Positions 9,658-17,792 of a DNA stretch of 64,000 bases are shown in pieces; position 1 is the first letter of the stretch, and the number at the start of each line of letters is the position of its first letter. Source of the DNA: Caldifarciminota bacterium (GTDB taxonomy: Bacteria > Hydrothermota > UBA3073); the NCBI GenBank assembly GCA_030606335.1, contig JAUWGP010000002.1, positions 53,939 to 117,938 of the forward strand. Reading direction: 5' to 3'. The translations under genes and the position numbers were made by a program. The notes beneath the pieces were generated by a model. The model searched no databases and was not told the origin of the DNA. It saw only the letters and a program-made list of their open reading frames with translations.

Positions 9658-10218
9658 ATGAATAAAGATAGAAACAAGGACTTTATCAGACAACTGAAGG
9701 TCGGTGATAAATCGGCATTTGAGAAACTTTTTACCGAGTACAAGAATATGATTTATACAATTGTTAACAGGATGGTGTACAACAAAAATAAAGTTGATGA
9801 TCTGGTAGCGGATATATTTGTCAAGATTTACAAGAATATTCGACAGTTTGATGGGAGGTCCAAGCTCTCGACCTGGATGTACAGGATCGCCTATAATCAT
9901 TGTCTCGATTATATAAGAAAAGCCAAAAGGGATCCTCTCGAATCCTACGAGCCTTTGGATAGTAAGTTTCACCTCTCCAGCAACGCTTTCGATAACGAGA
10001 AAACGCTCTTGAAGGAAGAGAGAGAACAAGTTTTGTATGCCCTGGTTGATTCGATGCCTGAAAGATATCGTATGGTATTAAACTTTCATTATTTTAAAGG
10101 GATTTCTTACAATGACATAAGCGAAATTATGGGAATACCGATGGGAACGGTGAAGACTTATCTTTTTAGAGCAAAGGTATATTTGAGAGAAAAAATGAAA
10201 AAGTCAGGGGTTTTATGA
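9658..10218 (+). CDS. ECF-type RNA polymerase sigma-70 factor
   Basis: 186-aa sigma factor. Region 2 is seen as the Asp-rich core-binding helix (VDDLVADIFVKIYKNI) followed by FDGRSKLSTWMYRIAYNHCLDYIRK. Region 4 has the LPERYR-like segment SMPERYRMVLNFHYFKG and the HTH YNDISEIMGIPMGTVKTYL. The track ORF starts at 9526, but the ATG at 9658 gives the normal ECF length and lies just downstream of a good promoter. The stop overlaps the anti-sigma start (ATGA), so the two are translationally coupled. The regulon is unknown. Confidence 0.92.
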   Translation: MNKDRNKDFIRQLKVGDKSAFEKLFTEYKNMIYTIVNRMVYNKNKVDDLVADIFVKIYKNIRQFDGRSKLSTWMYRIAYNHCLDYIRKAKRDPLESYEPLDSKFHLSSNAFDNEKTLLKEEREQVLYALVDSMPERYRMVLNFHYFKGISYNDISEIMGIPMGTVKTYLFRAKVYLREKMKKSGVL

Positions 10219-10718
10219 ATGAATGTAGAGAATACATACAAATGATAATCCACTTCTTTTCAAGGGACCTTACAAGCGAGGAAGAAAAGATATTGAAAGA
10301 CCATTTGGAGAGATGTGAAGAATGTAAAAGAGAGTTTGTTTTGCAGGGAAAAATGGAATCTATACTTCAAAAAAGACCATTGTCCAAGGCTCCTGTTGCT
10401 GTTATTGAAAAAGTTCTCTCAATTATTCCCGAAAGGAAAGAGGTTTATGCAAGGCCCCATGTTAACTGGAGGGTAGCGGTTTCTATTGCATCCGTGGTAG
10501 CTGCCTGGATTATTGTCTCGCTCACGCACTATTTTACATGTCAGCCAGGTGTTTTAAGCACCTTTATAGAAGGGATGTCAACTACGATGACTAACTTTTC
10601 TTTAAACTTTACGAAACCATCATTCATCATAGGAACCATTTTATACTCTCTTGTTGTGTCTTTCTCCACTCTCTTCATTTTCTGGCGAAGTCAATTAAGA
10701 AAAGTCGTTGCTGCGTAG
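10215..10718 (+). CDS. zinc-finger transmembrane anti-sigma factor
   Basis: 167 aa. The N-terminal ZAS-type zinc finger is visible (HLERCEECKREF, the HxxxCxxC arrangement), followed by a linker and two membrane segments near residues 75-98 and 133-158. Overlap by ATGA with the ECF sigma gene shows it is the cognate anti-sigma factor, which would hold the sigma factor at the inner membrane until a signal arrives. The finger is at the extreme N-terminus, as usual for this family. Confidence 0.85.
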   Translation: MNECREYIQMIIHFFSRDLTSEEEKILKDHLERCEECKREFVLQGKMESILQKRPLSKAPVAVIEKVLSIIPERKEVYARPHVNWRVAVSIASVVAAWIIVSLTHYFTCQPGVLSTFIEGMSTTMTNFSLNFTKPSFIIGTILYSLVVSFSTLFIFWRSQLRKVVAA

Positions 10719-10773
10719 AAAAACATGGAGAGCTCTGATAAATTACCTTTGAACTCTCTTAATCTGTGTAATC

Positions 10774-10803
10774 AGAGATTTCTGAACTCTTTCAGAAATC
10801 TCT
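10774..10803 (+). terminator. hairpin after the anti-sigma gene, possible terminator
   Basis: A perfect 12-base stem (AGAGATTTCTGA/TCAGAAATCTCT) with a 6-base loop lies 56 bases after the anti-sigma stop. No T-run follows, so intrinsic termination is uncertain; it may be a processing site or a repeat. Confidence 0.4.
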
Positions 10804-10813
10804 TAGAAACAAC

Positions 10814-10842
10814 TTGACATATAAAGCTTTTCGATGTATAAT
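10814..10842 (+). promoter_or_regulatory. consensus promoter of the DUF433 gene
   Basis: TTGACA-N17-TATAAT, 69 bases before the ATG at 10912. Confidence 0.75.
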
Positions 10843-10911
10843 GTATTTGCAGTATTTTTTTGTTTATCCACGGCTAAATAGCCTCTTTGAACTCCCCAAA
10901 AGGAGGTAAAA

Positions 10912-11196
10912 ATGGCAATAATGACAGAACATCTGTACATAGTGTTTGATGAGAAAATCCTCGGAGGCGAACCTATCATTAAGGGAACAAGAACTCCTGT
11001 AAGGGCTATAGTTGAACAGTGGAGAATGGGACTCTCTCCCGAGGAGATTCGAACCAAACTGCCTCATCTGACTTTGGCACAAGTGTTCGATGCTCTAAGC
11101 TATTACAATGACCATAGTGAAGAGATTGACGAGTATATTAAAAAGAATACCGTGCCAGAAAATCTAACCGACCCTGTGATAAGAAATTTGGTATGA
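10912..11196 (+). CDS. DUF433 family antitoxin-like protein
   Basis: 94 aa. The DUF433 core is evident: GGEPIIKGTRTPVRAIVEQWRMG, SPEEIRTKLPHLTLAQVFDALSYY. The family has a helix-turn-helix fold and commonly pairs with PIN-like (DUF5615) toxins, as in VapBC45-like modules. AAAGGAGG precedes the ATG. Its stop overlaps an ATG (ATGA) that opens a broken DUF5615-like frame, so the pair was a toxin-antitoxin unit whose toxin has decayed. Confidence 0.85.
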   Translation: MAIMTEHLYIVFDEKILGGEPIIKGTRTPVRAIVEQWRMGLSPEEIRTKLPHLTLAQVFDALSYYNDHSEEIDEYIKKNTVPENLTDPVIRNLV

Positions 11197-11435
11197 GATT
11201 ATTCATCGAACTATACTTGGATGAGGATGTCTCAGTTCTTCTTTCCGAATTGCTGAAGAGTAGGTGATTTGTTGACTTTGAAAAATTGCATAATGAGTAC
11301 CTTAAGGCGGGTAAAGAGCACTATGGGATAATCATTGCTGGAAGGAGAGACGAGTACTCTATGTTGAAACGTATATTGAGAATTCTAAACCGTATAACAG
11401 CTGATGAAATGAAGAATAAGTTAAGATACATATAG
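11193..11435 (+). pseudogene. degraded DUF5615/PIN-like toxin remnant
   Basis: From the ATG at 11193 the frame reads MRLFIELYLDEDVSVLLSEL then LLKSR and TGA. The same frame continues FVDFEKLHNEYLKAGKEHYG and later RILNRITADEMKNKLRYI to a TAG at 11435. Start and end match DUF5615 proteins, but roughly 25-30 residues between LLKSR and the DF..LH motif are missing and an in-frame stop marks the junction. Too broken for the ORF track. Confidence 0.75.
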
Positions 11436-11638
11436 AACATGATGGAAGAAAACCACAGTTATTGTGTTCGGTGGTCATGTTGAAAAATAGAAATAACTAC
11501 CATTGCAATTCACCGTCGTTAAGTTTTCATTCCAAGTAGGATATCATCCGTGGTACTTTTCTCAGATATTCTGTGCTCTCTATATCCTGATTGGCACTAA
11601 ATAAAGGCTCGCTACAATTTTCATAACTTATTTGAAGA

Positions 11639-12877
11639 TCAATTTAGCATCACACCACCCCATTCAATTACTGTTATCCCTTCTCGAACAAATTTATTGA
11701 TCTGAGGTGAAGGCAATTCCTCGAGCTTATCACAACCTTGAAAGAAGAGCCAGACTCTTAAGGATGTCTTTGCTGGTGGAGTTATCTCTAATTCTACAAA
11801 ATCTTCCAACTGCCGATTAACAACTGGAAAAATCTTGTAATATTTGTAATCTTGCAATCTGTTTAACCAATAATCCAGAAATCCCTCGGTTTCTTGCTCG
11901 TTTAATCCAATTTTCATCAGCAAATCATTAAGTTTATTCCTTAGATTCTCTTGTGAAATGCACCAGCCACAAGGAATGTCGGGTATCTTTTTTATTGAAG
12001 CCTCGTAAAAGAGATAATCATATTTGCCGTCTATTTTGCCAGATTTTTCCACAGAAACATCCCAACCAAATTTGTACTCCGGGATGCTTTTAGTAATTTT
12101 TGTTCCATTTTTCAAAATTAGTTTGACTTTAAACTGGTCATTTTCTTCTGGATAAATGTAGATTGCAGGTTTGTAAACTTGAAGCCAAGTCCATAAAAAC
12201 AATGTATCAACAGTATAGATACCCTTTCCATCGCTGTAAAAATAATCACAATCGGCGTAAATAAAACCTGTAGAATCTACACTTGCATCAGTTTTACTCG
12301 CATAAACATAATAGGTGCCAGTTCTTACATTCTCAAATGAATAACTTCCATCACCGTCAGATAAGACGCTATCAACACTTACATGACTCAGAAGAAGTTT
12401 CTTGGCATCGAGTCTTATTAATATTACCTTCGCGCTGTCGGCAGGCATTTGGGTCTCTTTTGCAATCAAATTGCCCGTTACCTTACCCTCTTCGAATACC
12501 GGATTGAGAAAGATATTTTCAAGATATGTACCAATACTGTCGTAAGAAAATCCATAAAGTGGTGTAATATGCGAAATATCAGATTCACCGGTGTCACTGT
12601 ATTTGCAGGCATAAAAACAAAAATGACCTTCTTCTATGTCTTCGAATGTAAAATATCCCATACTGTTTGTATGGGTACTATCATAAAAATGAAAGTTGTC
12701 GGAATAGCAAAAGGTTTTTCCCAACCACACCTTTGCTCCGGACGCCGGCATTGGGGAATCTACATATAAAACTCTGCCGGTTACTCCATTTCTCACGCTA
12801 CTTATGGGATTGCTACAACTTACAACGAAGAGCAAAGAGAGAAGAAAAATTGCTAATGATATTTTAATATTTTTCAT
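11639..12877 (-). CDS. lipoprotein with two carboxypeptidase-regulatory-like domains
   Basis: 412-aa predicted lipoprotein: signal peptide MKNIKISLAIFLLSLLFVVS and lipobox Cys (FVVSC). Two CarboxypepD_reg-like beta-sandwich modules follow (GVTGRVLYVDSPMPASGAKV... near 35-120 and GKVTGNLIAKETQMPADSAKV near 135-220). From KPAIYIYPEEN onwards, about 180 residues form a separate domain of unknown role that resembles a surface-protein module I recall only as KPxIYxYPE. The start is the ATG at 12877, preceded by AGAGGTG; the track begins at a GTG. It has its own promoter at 12985-13013. Function unknown, probably cell-envelope. Confidence 0.75.
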   Translation of the reverse strand: MKNIKISLAIFLLSLLFVVSCSNPISSVRNGVTGRVLYVDSPMPASGAKVWLGKTFCYSDNFHFYDSTHTNSMGYFTFEDIEEGHFCFYACKYSDTGESDISHITPLYGFSYDSIGTYLENIFLNPVFEEGKVTGNLIAKETQMPADSAKVILIRLDAKKLLLSHVSVDSVLSDGDGSYSFENVRTGTYYVYASKTDASVDSTGFIYADCDYFYSDGKGIYTVDTLFLWTWLQVYKPAIYIYPEENDQFKVKLILKNGTKITKSIPEYKFGWDVSVEKSGKIDGKYDYLFYEASIKKIPDIPCGWCISQENLRNKLNDLLMKIGLNEQETEGFLDYWLNRLQDYKYYKIFPVVNRQLEDFVELEITPPAKTSLRVWLFFQGCDKLEELPSPQINKFVREGITVIEWGGVMLN

Positions 12878-12984
12878 TGTTCTCACCTCTGATATTTTTT
12901 GCCCAAAATCTGGAAACCACTTTTTACTCCTCCATTCCCGATAAATCCGTCGCTAAACCTACCTTGACATCCCCCTCAATATAA

Positions 12985-13013
12985 ATTATACACTACAAAC
13001 ACCCAAAAGTCAA
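12985..13013 (-). promoter_or_regulatory. promoter of the regulatory-domain lipoprotein
   Basis: Minus strand TTGACT-N17-TATAAT, about 110 bases upstream of the start. Confidence 0.75.
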
Positions 13014-13484
13014 GTTTTTTGTCTGAATACCCCACATGATATTCACCCCTTATAAAATCATACAGAAGACCATCCGGGATAATAGGAGGTAAGTATATAT
13101 GTGAGCATTTTGTCCTTCTTGTATCTGTTCGTCGTCAAAGTCGAGGGCAAAGTAAGGCTAAGGTGACCAGTAGGTGATAGAAATCAAAACCCACACTGCA
13201 GGAAAACGAAGTTCACGAAGGGAGATAAATCAAGTTGCTTAAACAGATCGTCGCTCTTGTACTGCAGGAAAAGTTAATTCGATGATTGCTTAATTTTGCA
13301 ATTGTCAAATTCTCGTAGCAGATATTCAACCAGGTTCAGGTTCTTTAAGGGCTTTTGTGACTACCTTAGAACCCAAGCAGAGGTTGAAGAAAAAAGCTGA
13401 AATTAGAAAACCTAAGCTTATTCCATAATGTAAAGGGGGATTGAGAAGAACAGACAGAAAGAAGATTGCTCTTAATTATGCCTA
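13014..13484. other. 470-base region without a clear gene
   Basis: Nothing in the track. Short open frames on the plus strand (one ends ...KKKAEIRKPKLIP before TAA near 13428) could be gene remains, but I recognise no family. The word CTGCAGGAAAA occurs twice (near 13196 and 13262). Confidence 0.4.
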
Positions 13485-14009
13485 TTACTTCTTCCCCACC
13501 GGAACCTGAATCTCTGTCAAAAGAGAGTCCTCCGGAACTTCTTTGGGATTATTTAAGTAGATTCCTTTTCCCGGACCTGTGGGTATATAATTATTTCTAA
13601 ATATCCATTCGTATAGCTTCTTCCAATCTTGACCGACAGTTTCATAAGAACCTTTGTGAATGAGATAAGCTACTTCTGTTTCTGGTATATCCTTTGTCCC
13701 CACTCTTTCATCTCCTTCAAGTTCAGCCTTAATTGGGATGCAAATCTCCCATCTTAGACTCTCGACTGGTATCCTCTCCGGGTCATCTTGATAATACATA
13801 CCAAAGCATGGTCCTGCAATCTTTGCTTCCCTCTCACCAAGCCAGATGTAGAGTTCTTCAATAACTGAACCCACTTTGCTGTATTCTCCCACCTCCTTGA
13901 TAAATGCTACATGAAAACCCTCGACAATCTTTACTTTTACCTTGGGAGCCTTCTCTGCACAGCCAAAGATTCCGAATATCAATATAGATGTAATAATTCC
14001 TCTAACCAT
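13485..14009 (-). CDS. lipoprotein with GyrI-like small-molecule-binding domain
   Basis: 174 aa. Signal peptide MVRGIITSILIFGIFGC with lipobox Cys, then a single GyrI/AraC-effector-binding (SHS2 duplicate) fold: KIVEGFHVAFIKEVGEYSKV, GPCFGMYYQDDPE, EVAYLIHKGSYETVGQDWKKLYEWI and a terminal TEIQVPV. These domains bind small hydrophobic or cationic molecules and are usually cytoplasmic, so the lipoprotein form is less usual. AGAGGG precedes the ATG. No partner gene is adjacent. Confidence 0.75.
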   Translation of the reverse strand: MVRGIITSILIFGIFGCAEKAPKVKVKIVEGFHVAFIKEVGEYSKVGSVIEELYIWLGEREAKIAGPCFGMYYQDDPERIPVESLRWEICIPIKAELEGDERVGTKDIPETEVAYLIHKGSYETVGQDWKKLYEWIFRNNYIPTGPGKGIYLNNPKEVPEDSLLTEIQVPVGKK

Positions 14010-14141
14010 ACGACCCTCTTAGAAAAATATCAAAAATCAAAATTCAAGCATCAAAATTATTCTCAGTGGGTTTTTACTGTTCCTTTCTTTTTGCTTTTAC
14101 ATAACCAATGTAAGAAAAAATGACAATGATGAGATTGCCGC

Positions 14142-14161
14142 GTCCTGATTGTCATCAGGAC
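14142..14161. repeat. hairpin of the CGCAATGACA repeat type downstream of citF
   Basis: Stem GTCCTGAT/ATCAGGAC with a 4-base loop, embedded in GAGATTGCCGC...CTCGCAATGACA, which recalls the repeats at 2.5 kb and near 52.97 kb. It could act as a terminator for the minus-strand citDE-citF unit, 145 bases past the citF stop. The gap 14010-14304 holds nothing else that I see. Confidence 0.5.
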
Positions 14162-14304
14162 TCGCAATGACAGCTATTTCCTCGTTACTGTTCGAAACAA
14201 ACTCCACAATCTCATCGGTTGGATTCCGTGAAATAATAAGAATAGGGATAGTCCTTAGACTACCTCCAACACGCGGGATATAAAGGAAAGGATTACCAAC
14301 TTTT

Positions 14305-15870
14305 CTACATCACCTGTCTTACACAGTCAATTACTGTCCCATCCACCCATTTGATTGCAGCTATAACCCTATCACTCAATTTAGGCTTCGCCGGTTTGCC
14401 ACCGCAGATATTTTCAACCTCATCCTTTAATTCCTCGATGGTTTTAAGAGGAAGGTCAGAACCAGACACAGCGACAAGCAGGTCTTTTCTTCGAGGGTTG
14501 ATAGCAATACCCCTTTCGGTCACAATAACATCAATCAACTCACCTGGTCCGCATAAGGTTGTAACCTCATCAACAATAACAGGTATTCTATCCCTGAATG
14601 ATGGAATTGATAGTATTGTACATTTTGAGAAAAGGCAGTTCTGCCAGCCACCAATGCCGTGCAGTAGCAGTCCATCAGAATGTGTAACAACATTTGCATT
14701 AAAGTTTACATCCACTTCTGTTGCTCCAAGGACTACTGTGTCAACCATTGAGGCAAAATTCCCCTTACCATGGAAGTTATAACTTGTAAAGGGACTTGTG
14801 TTGACGTGATTAGGGTTCTCTCTCATCGAACGAACTCCATCAAGGTCAAATGTCTGACCATCGAGAATATAATCCGTTAGTCCCTCTTCAAGAAGTTGGA
14901 CAAGGTATTTTGTGCTTCCACCCCTGACAAATCTTGCCTTTATACCTTCTTCTCTCATATATCCTTCTAAGAATGTAACAAAGGCAAGGGATGTGCCCCC
15001 AGCACCAGCCTGAAATGAAAACCCGTTTTTCATAATTTTAGCCTCTTTTATGAAACGAGCAGTTAGCTCAGCAATCAACAAGCGATCTGGACTCTTTGTG
15101 ATTTGAGTAGTTCCTGAAACTATCTTTTCAGGGTCACCAATTTTGTCCATCTTTACTACAAAGTCAACATAGTTTCCCTGAATTTGCCAGGGAATACAGG
15201 GAAAATCAATCAGATTATCAGTGACTACAATTACCCTATCCGCATACTGGGAGTCTGCCAGGGCAAATCCAATAAGACCACATGCAGATGGTCCTGTGAG
15301 ACCATTGGCATTACCAAAAGGGTCTGCTGTTGGTGCTGCAATAACGGCTATATCAATATGAACGTCACCATCCTGAACTGCCTGATAGCGTCCGCCATGA
15401 GAACGCAACACACCCATGCCACGCATTTTTCCACGTGAGGCATACCTACCCAGAGGACCATTCATACTTCCCTCAATATGATGGACAACCCCTTTATTAA
15501 GGTGCTTGATTATCGGTTCCTGACAGGGGAATGATGCACTCGGAAACCATATAAGGTCCTTTACCCCAATCTCTGCACAGGCGTCAAAAATTTGATTTGC
15601 AACAAGGTCTCCGTTCCTTAAATGGTGATGGGTCGATATGGTCATACCATCTTTGATGCCCGCCTTTATCAAGGCGGTTTTCAGGTCAGGCAAAACCTTA
15701 TTCCCGTAAGGGGGATAATCAACACATGTTGATATAGGTGGAGCAGCCTTACAGCCAGTAGGTCTGTATTTACCCACCCCCTGAAATGGCACCGCAGGTT
15801 TGCCATTGATAATAGTGGGCACCATTCGACCCAATACGTTCTTCTTAAGTTTATATTCTTCACTGGACAT
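14305..15870 (-). CDS. citF: citrate lyase alpha subunit (CitF-like)
   Basis: 521-aa CoA-transferase-type subunit. CitF features include NVLGRMVPTIINGK at the N-terminus, ISTHHHLRNGD, HHIEGSMNGPLG, the Gly-rich AGAGGTSLAF and RGIAINPRR. In citrate lyase it exchanges the acetyl group on the acyl-carrier gamma subunit for citrate. It overlaps the upstream citDE fusion by 11 bases. The ATG at 15870 is chosen because GGAGG lies seven bases before it; the ATG at 15876 sits nearly on the ribosome site. Citramalate lyase alpha is an alternative. No citC, citX or citG homologue is in the window. Confidence 0.9.
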   Translation of the reverse strand: MSSEEYKLKKNVLGRMVPTIINGKPAVPFQGVGKYRPTGCKAAPPISTCVDYPPYGNKVLPDLKTALIKAGIKDGMTISTHHHLRNGDLVANQIFDACAEIGVKDLIWFPSASFPCQEPIIKHLNKGVVHHIEGSMNGPLGRYASRGKMRGMGVLRSHGGRYQAVQDGDVHIDIAVIAAPTADPFGNANGLTGPSACGLIGFALADSQYADRVIVVTDNLIDFPCIPWQIQGNYVDFVVKMDKIGDPEKIVSGTTQITKSPDRLLIAELTARFIKEAKIMKNGFSFQAGAGGTSLAFVTFLEGYMREEGIKARFVRGGSTKYLVQLLEEGLTDYILDGQTFDLDGVRSMRENPNHVNTSPFTSYNFHGKGNFASMVDTVVLGATEVDVNFNANVVTHSDGLLLHGIGGWQNCLFSKCTILSIPSFRDRIPVIVDEVTTLCGPGELIDVIVTERGIAINPRRKDLLVAVSGSDLPLKTIEELKDEVENICGGKPAKPKLSDRVIAAIKWVDGTVIDCVRQVM

Positions 15871-17080
15871 ATTCATCCCTCCAATTTTTATCTAAAATTC
15901 CCATCTCGGCAGCGAGCTTTACTGTCCTCAACGCCCTTTTAACAACTGGTGGATCGATCATCTTGCTCCCTAAGGATACAACACCCAGTCCCTCCTTTTC
16001 TGCCTTTTCGAAGGCAGATACTATCCTTTTTGCCTTTTCTATCTCTCTCTCAGCAGGTGCAAATGCATCATGGATAACCTTTATCTGTCTCGGATGAATG
16101 CATCCCTTACCCTCAAATCCCAAAGACTTTGCCTCATTCACACTCTTCTTTAATCCATCCATATCAGTAACATCAGAGAAAACGGTATCAATGGGCTGGG
16201 CACCAGCAGCACGGGCAGCATTTACTACCTGAGAGCGTGCAAAAAAGCTCTCTCTCCCTTCTTTAGTTCGCTCTGTTCCAATGTCTGCTGTATAATCCTC
16301 TAACCCGATCGCAAGAGCAATAATATTATCCGAAGAAGAAGCGATTTCATATGCCTTAATCACTCCAAGTCCGCTCTCGATTATGGGCATAAGGAATACC
16401 GATTCCTTGATATTATTCTTATTAAGTATCTCTTTAATTCTCTTATCTATCTGTTTCACCTGTTTTGAGGACTCACATTTCGGAATAAGAACAACATGGA
16501 CATTATGAGGAATTATATTTTCAAGGTCTTTAAGCCCTGCTGGTAACTGATTTATCCTGACCATTCTCTCAGCACCATAAAAATCCACCTGCCTTAAGGC
16601 ATTTCGCACAAGAACTCTTGCGGCATCCTTTTCTGCAGGTGCTACTGAGTCCTCAAGATCAAGGATGATAGCATCTGGCTTGTGTATTCCGGCATTTATC
16701 ATAAATTTTGGTTCATTGCCAGGAAGGTAGAGACGAGAACGTCGAAAACGTTCCCTCTGCGTTTTATACATAGAGTGTTTTAACATTTCAGGTAGATATT
16801 TTTTATCATTATCAGGGAGGCATCGTTTCACTGTAGTCTCTAACCTGGCTGAAATGGTAAACGGAAGAGCGCCTTGGTCCTCAAGAGTGACCAGGGCGTT
16901 TTCAACCCACAGGGTTTTAAGGACATCCATGCATAATCTTTTGATTGATTCCCCGTACATCACCACAACCTTACTTTTGAGCCTGATTTCTATTCCCCCA
17001 GAATCTCTCAATTCTAATGAGACAAAGCAGTCAGAGCGTACTTTTTCGCCACGCCTTCCTGCTTCACAAGTCTTTGCCAT
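15860..17080 (-). CDS. citE: fused citrate lyase gamma (CitD) and beta (CitE) subunits
   Basis: 406 aa combining two usually separate proteins. Residues 1-90 resemble CitD, the acyl carrier: AGRRGEKVRSDCFVSLEL (Ser of RSD in the place of the prosthetic-group Ser), GGIEIRLKSKVVVMYGESI and GALPFTISARLETT. From about 115 on it is CitE of the HpcH/HpaI aldolase superfamily: SRLYLPGNEPKFM, DAIILDLEDSV, AIGLEDYTADIG, GFEGKGCIHPRQI. CitE cleaves the citryl thioester to oxaloacetate and acetyl-carrier. Fusion would fix carrier and lyase 1:1. AAGGGGG precedes the ATG, and a palindromic GGTATAAT element lies just upstream. Confidence 0.88.
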   Translation of the reverse strand: MAKTCEAGRRGEKVRSDCFVSLELRDSGGIEIRLKSKVVVMYGESIKRLCMDVLKTLWVENALVTLEDQGALPFTISARLETTVKRCLPDNDKKYLPEMLKHSMYKTQRERFRRSRLYLPGNEPKFMINAGIHKPDAIILDLEDSVAPAEKDAARVLVRNALRQVDFYGAERMVRINQLPAGLKDLENIIPHNVHVVLIPKCESSKQVKQIDKRIKEILNKNNIKESVFLMPIIESGLGVIKAYEIASSSDNIIALAIGLEDYTADIGTERTKEGRESFFARSQVVNAARAAGAQPIDTVFSDVTDMDGLKKSVNEAKSLGFEGKGCIHPRQIKVIHDAFAPAEREIEKAKRIVSAFEKAEKEGLGVVSLGSKMIDPPVVKRALRTVKLAAEMGILDKNWRDEYVQ

Positions 17081-17095
17081 ATTTTAACCCCCTTT

Positions 17096-17115
17096 GGTAT
17101 AATATTTATTATACC
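17096..17115 (-). promoter_or_regulatory. GGTATAAT palindrome before citDE
   Basis: Perfect inverted repeat with 8-base arms GGTATAAT/ATTATACC and a 4-base spacer (AAAT on the minus strand), preceded by GTAATCA and directly followed by the citDE ribosome site. Other copies are at 23951, 33880 and 40123, with partial ones at 28525 and 56772. Confidence 0.65.
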
Positions 17116-17294
17116 TGATTACACAGATGTCTATCCACTCCTGCCTGACGGTAGGTATAGATACTCAGATTTAAATATAAGTCTCTTTATTTGACAATTT
17201 TTTATTGCCAAAATAAATCAACAATACAATACAAAGTCCTAAAGCTTTTCAATAATGCGTATTTGGATTCTCTTCTTTTATCTGTGTAATCTAA

Positions 17295-17792
17295 TTAATA
17301 ATCTGTGTAATTTTTCCCTCTTAGTTTTGCACGAGTATAGGCAATTAGACCGCCTGCATCACGTATTGCAAGTATCTCTGAAGGAAGTTTTGGAAAATAA
17401 AAACGCTTTCCTGCAATCATTATTTCCCCTTTTTCCGTATTAAGTTCAACCGTATCACCATCAGAATAAGCCCTTACTGCTTCCGGACATTCTATCAGAA
17501 TAAGACCCTGATTGATTGCTGAACGGTAAAAGATTCGAGCAAAACTCTCAGCTACTACTGCCTGAATCCCAACTTCCTTCAAACCAACTACTGGTTGCTC
17601 CCTTGAACTTCCGCAACCAAAATTCTTACCCGCCAAGATAGTATCACCCTCGTTTACCCCTTTAGAAAACGAAGGGTCAAGGTCTTCCAGTATATGGGGT
17701 TTAATCTCTTCCGGTGTGCTGCAGGTATATGTGTACTTTCCCGGGAATAACATATCTGTATTAATATTGTCCCCGTATCTCCAGATTTTCAT
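17295..17792 (-). CDS. aconitase-family dehydratase, small (swivel) subunit
   Basis: 165 aa, LeuD/HacB-like. Visible motifs: DNINTDMLFPGKYTY at the N-terminus (specificity loop region), GKNFGCGSSREQPVVGL and AESFARIFYRSAINQG. Together with the overlapping large subunit (ATGA) it should form a 4Fe-4S hydro-lyase interconverting a hydroxyacid and its isomer. Candidates are isopropylmalate, homocitrate, citrate or 2,3-dimethylmalate; no leuA/leuB neighbours argue for leucine synthesis, whereas citrate lyase genes lie immediately downstream. Confidence 0.88.
   Translation of the reverse strand: MKIWRYGDNINTDMLFPGKYTYTCSTPEEIKPHILEDLDPSFSKGVNEGDTILAGKNFGCGSSREQPVVGLKEVGIQAVVAESFARIFYRSAINQGLILIECPEAVRAYSDGDTVELNTEKGEIMIAGKRFYFPKLPSEILAIRDAGGLIAYTRAKLRGKNYTDY

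Noticed and set aside
13014-13484. Possible gene remains in plus-strand frames
   Set aside because: Frames are short, without recognisable motif or promoter; kept only as an unexplained gap.
14351-14782. 143-aa ORF opposite citF
   Set aside because: Antisense shadow; CitF is clearly the real gene.
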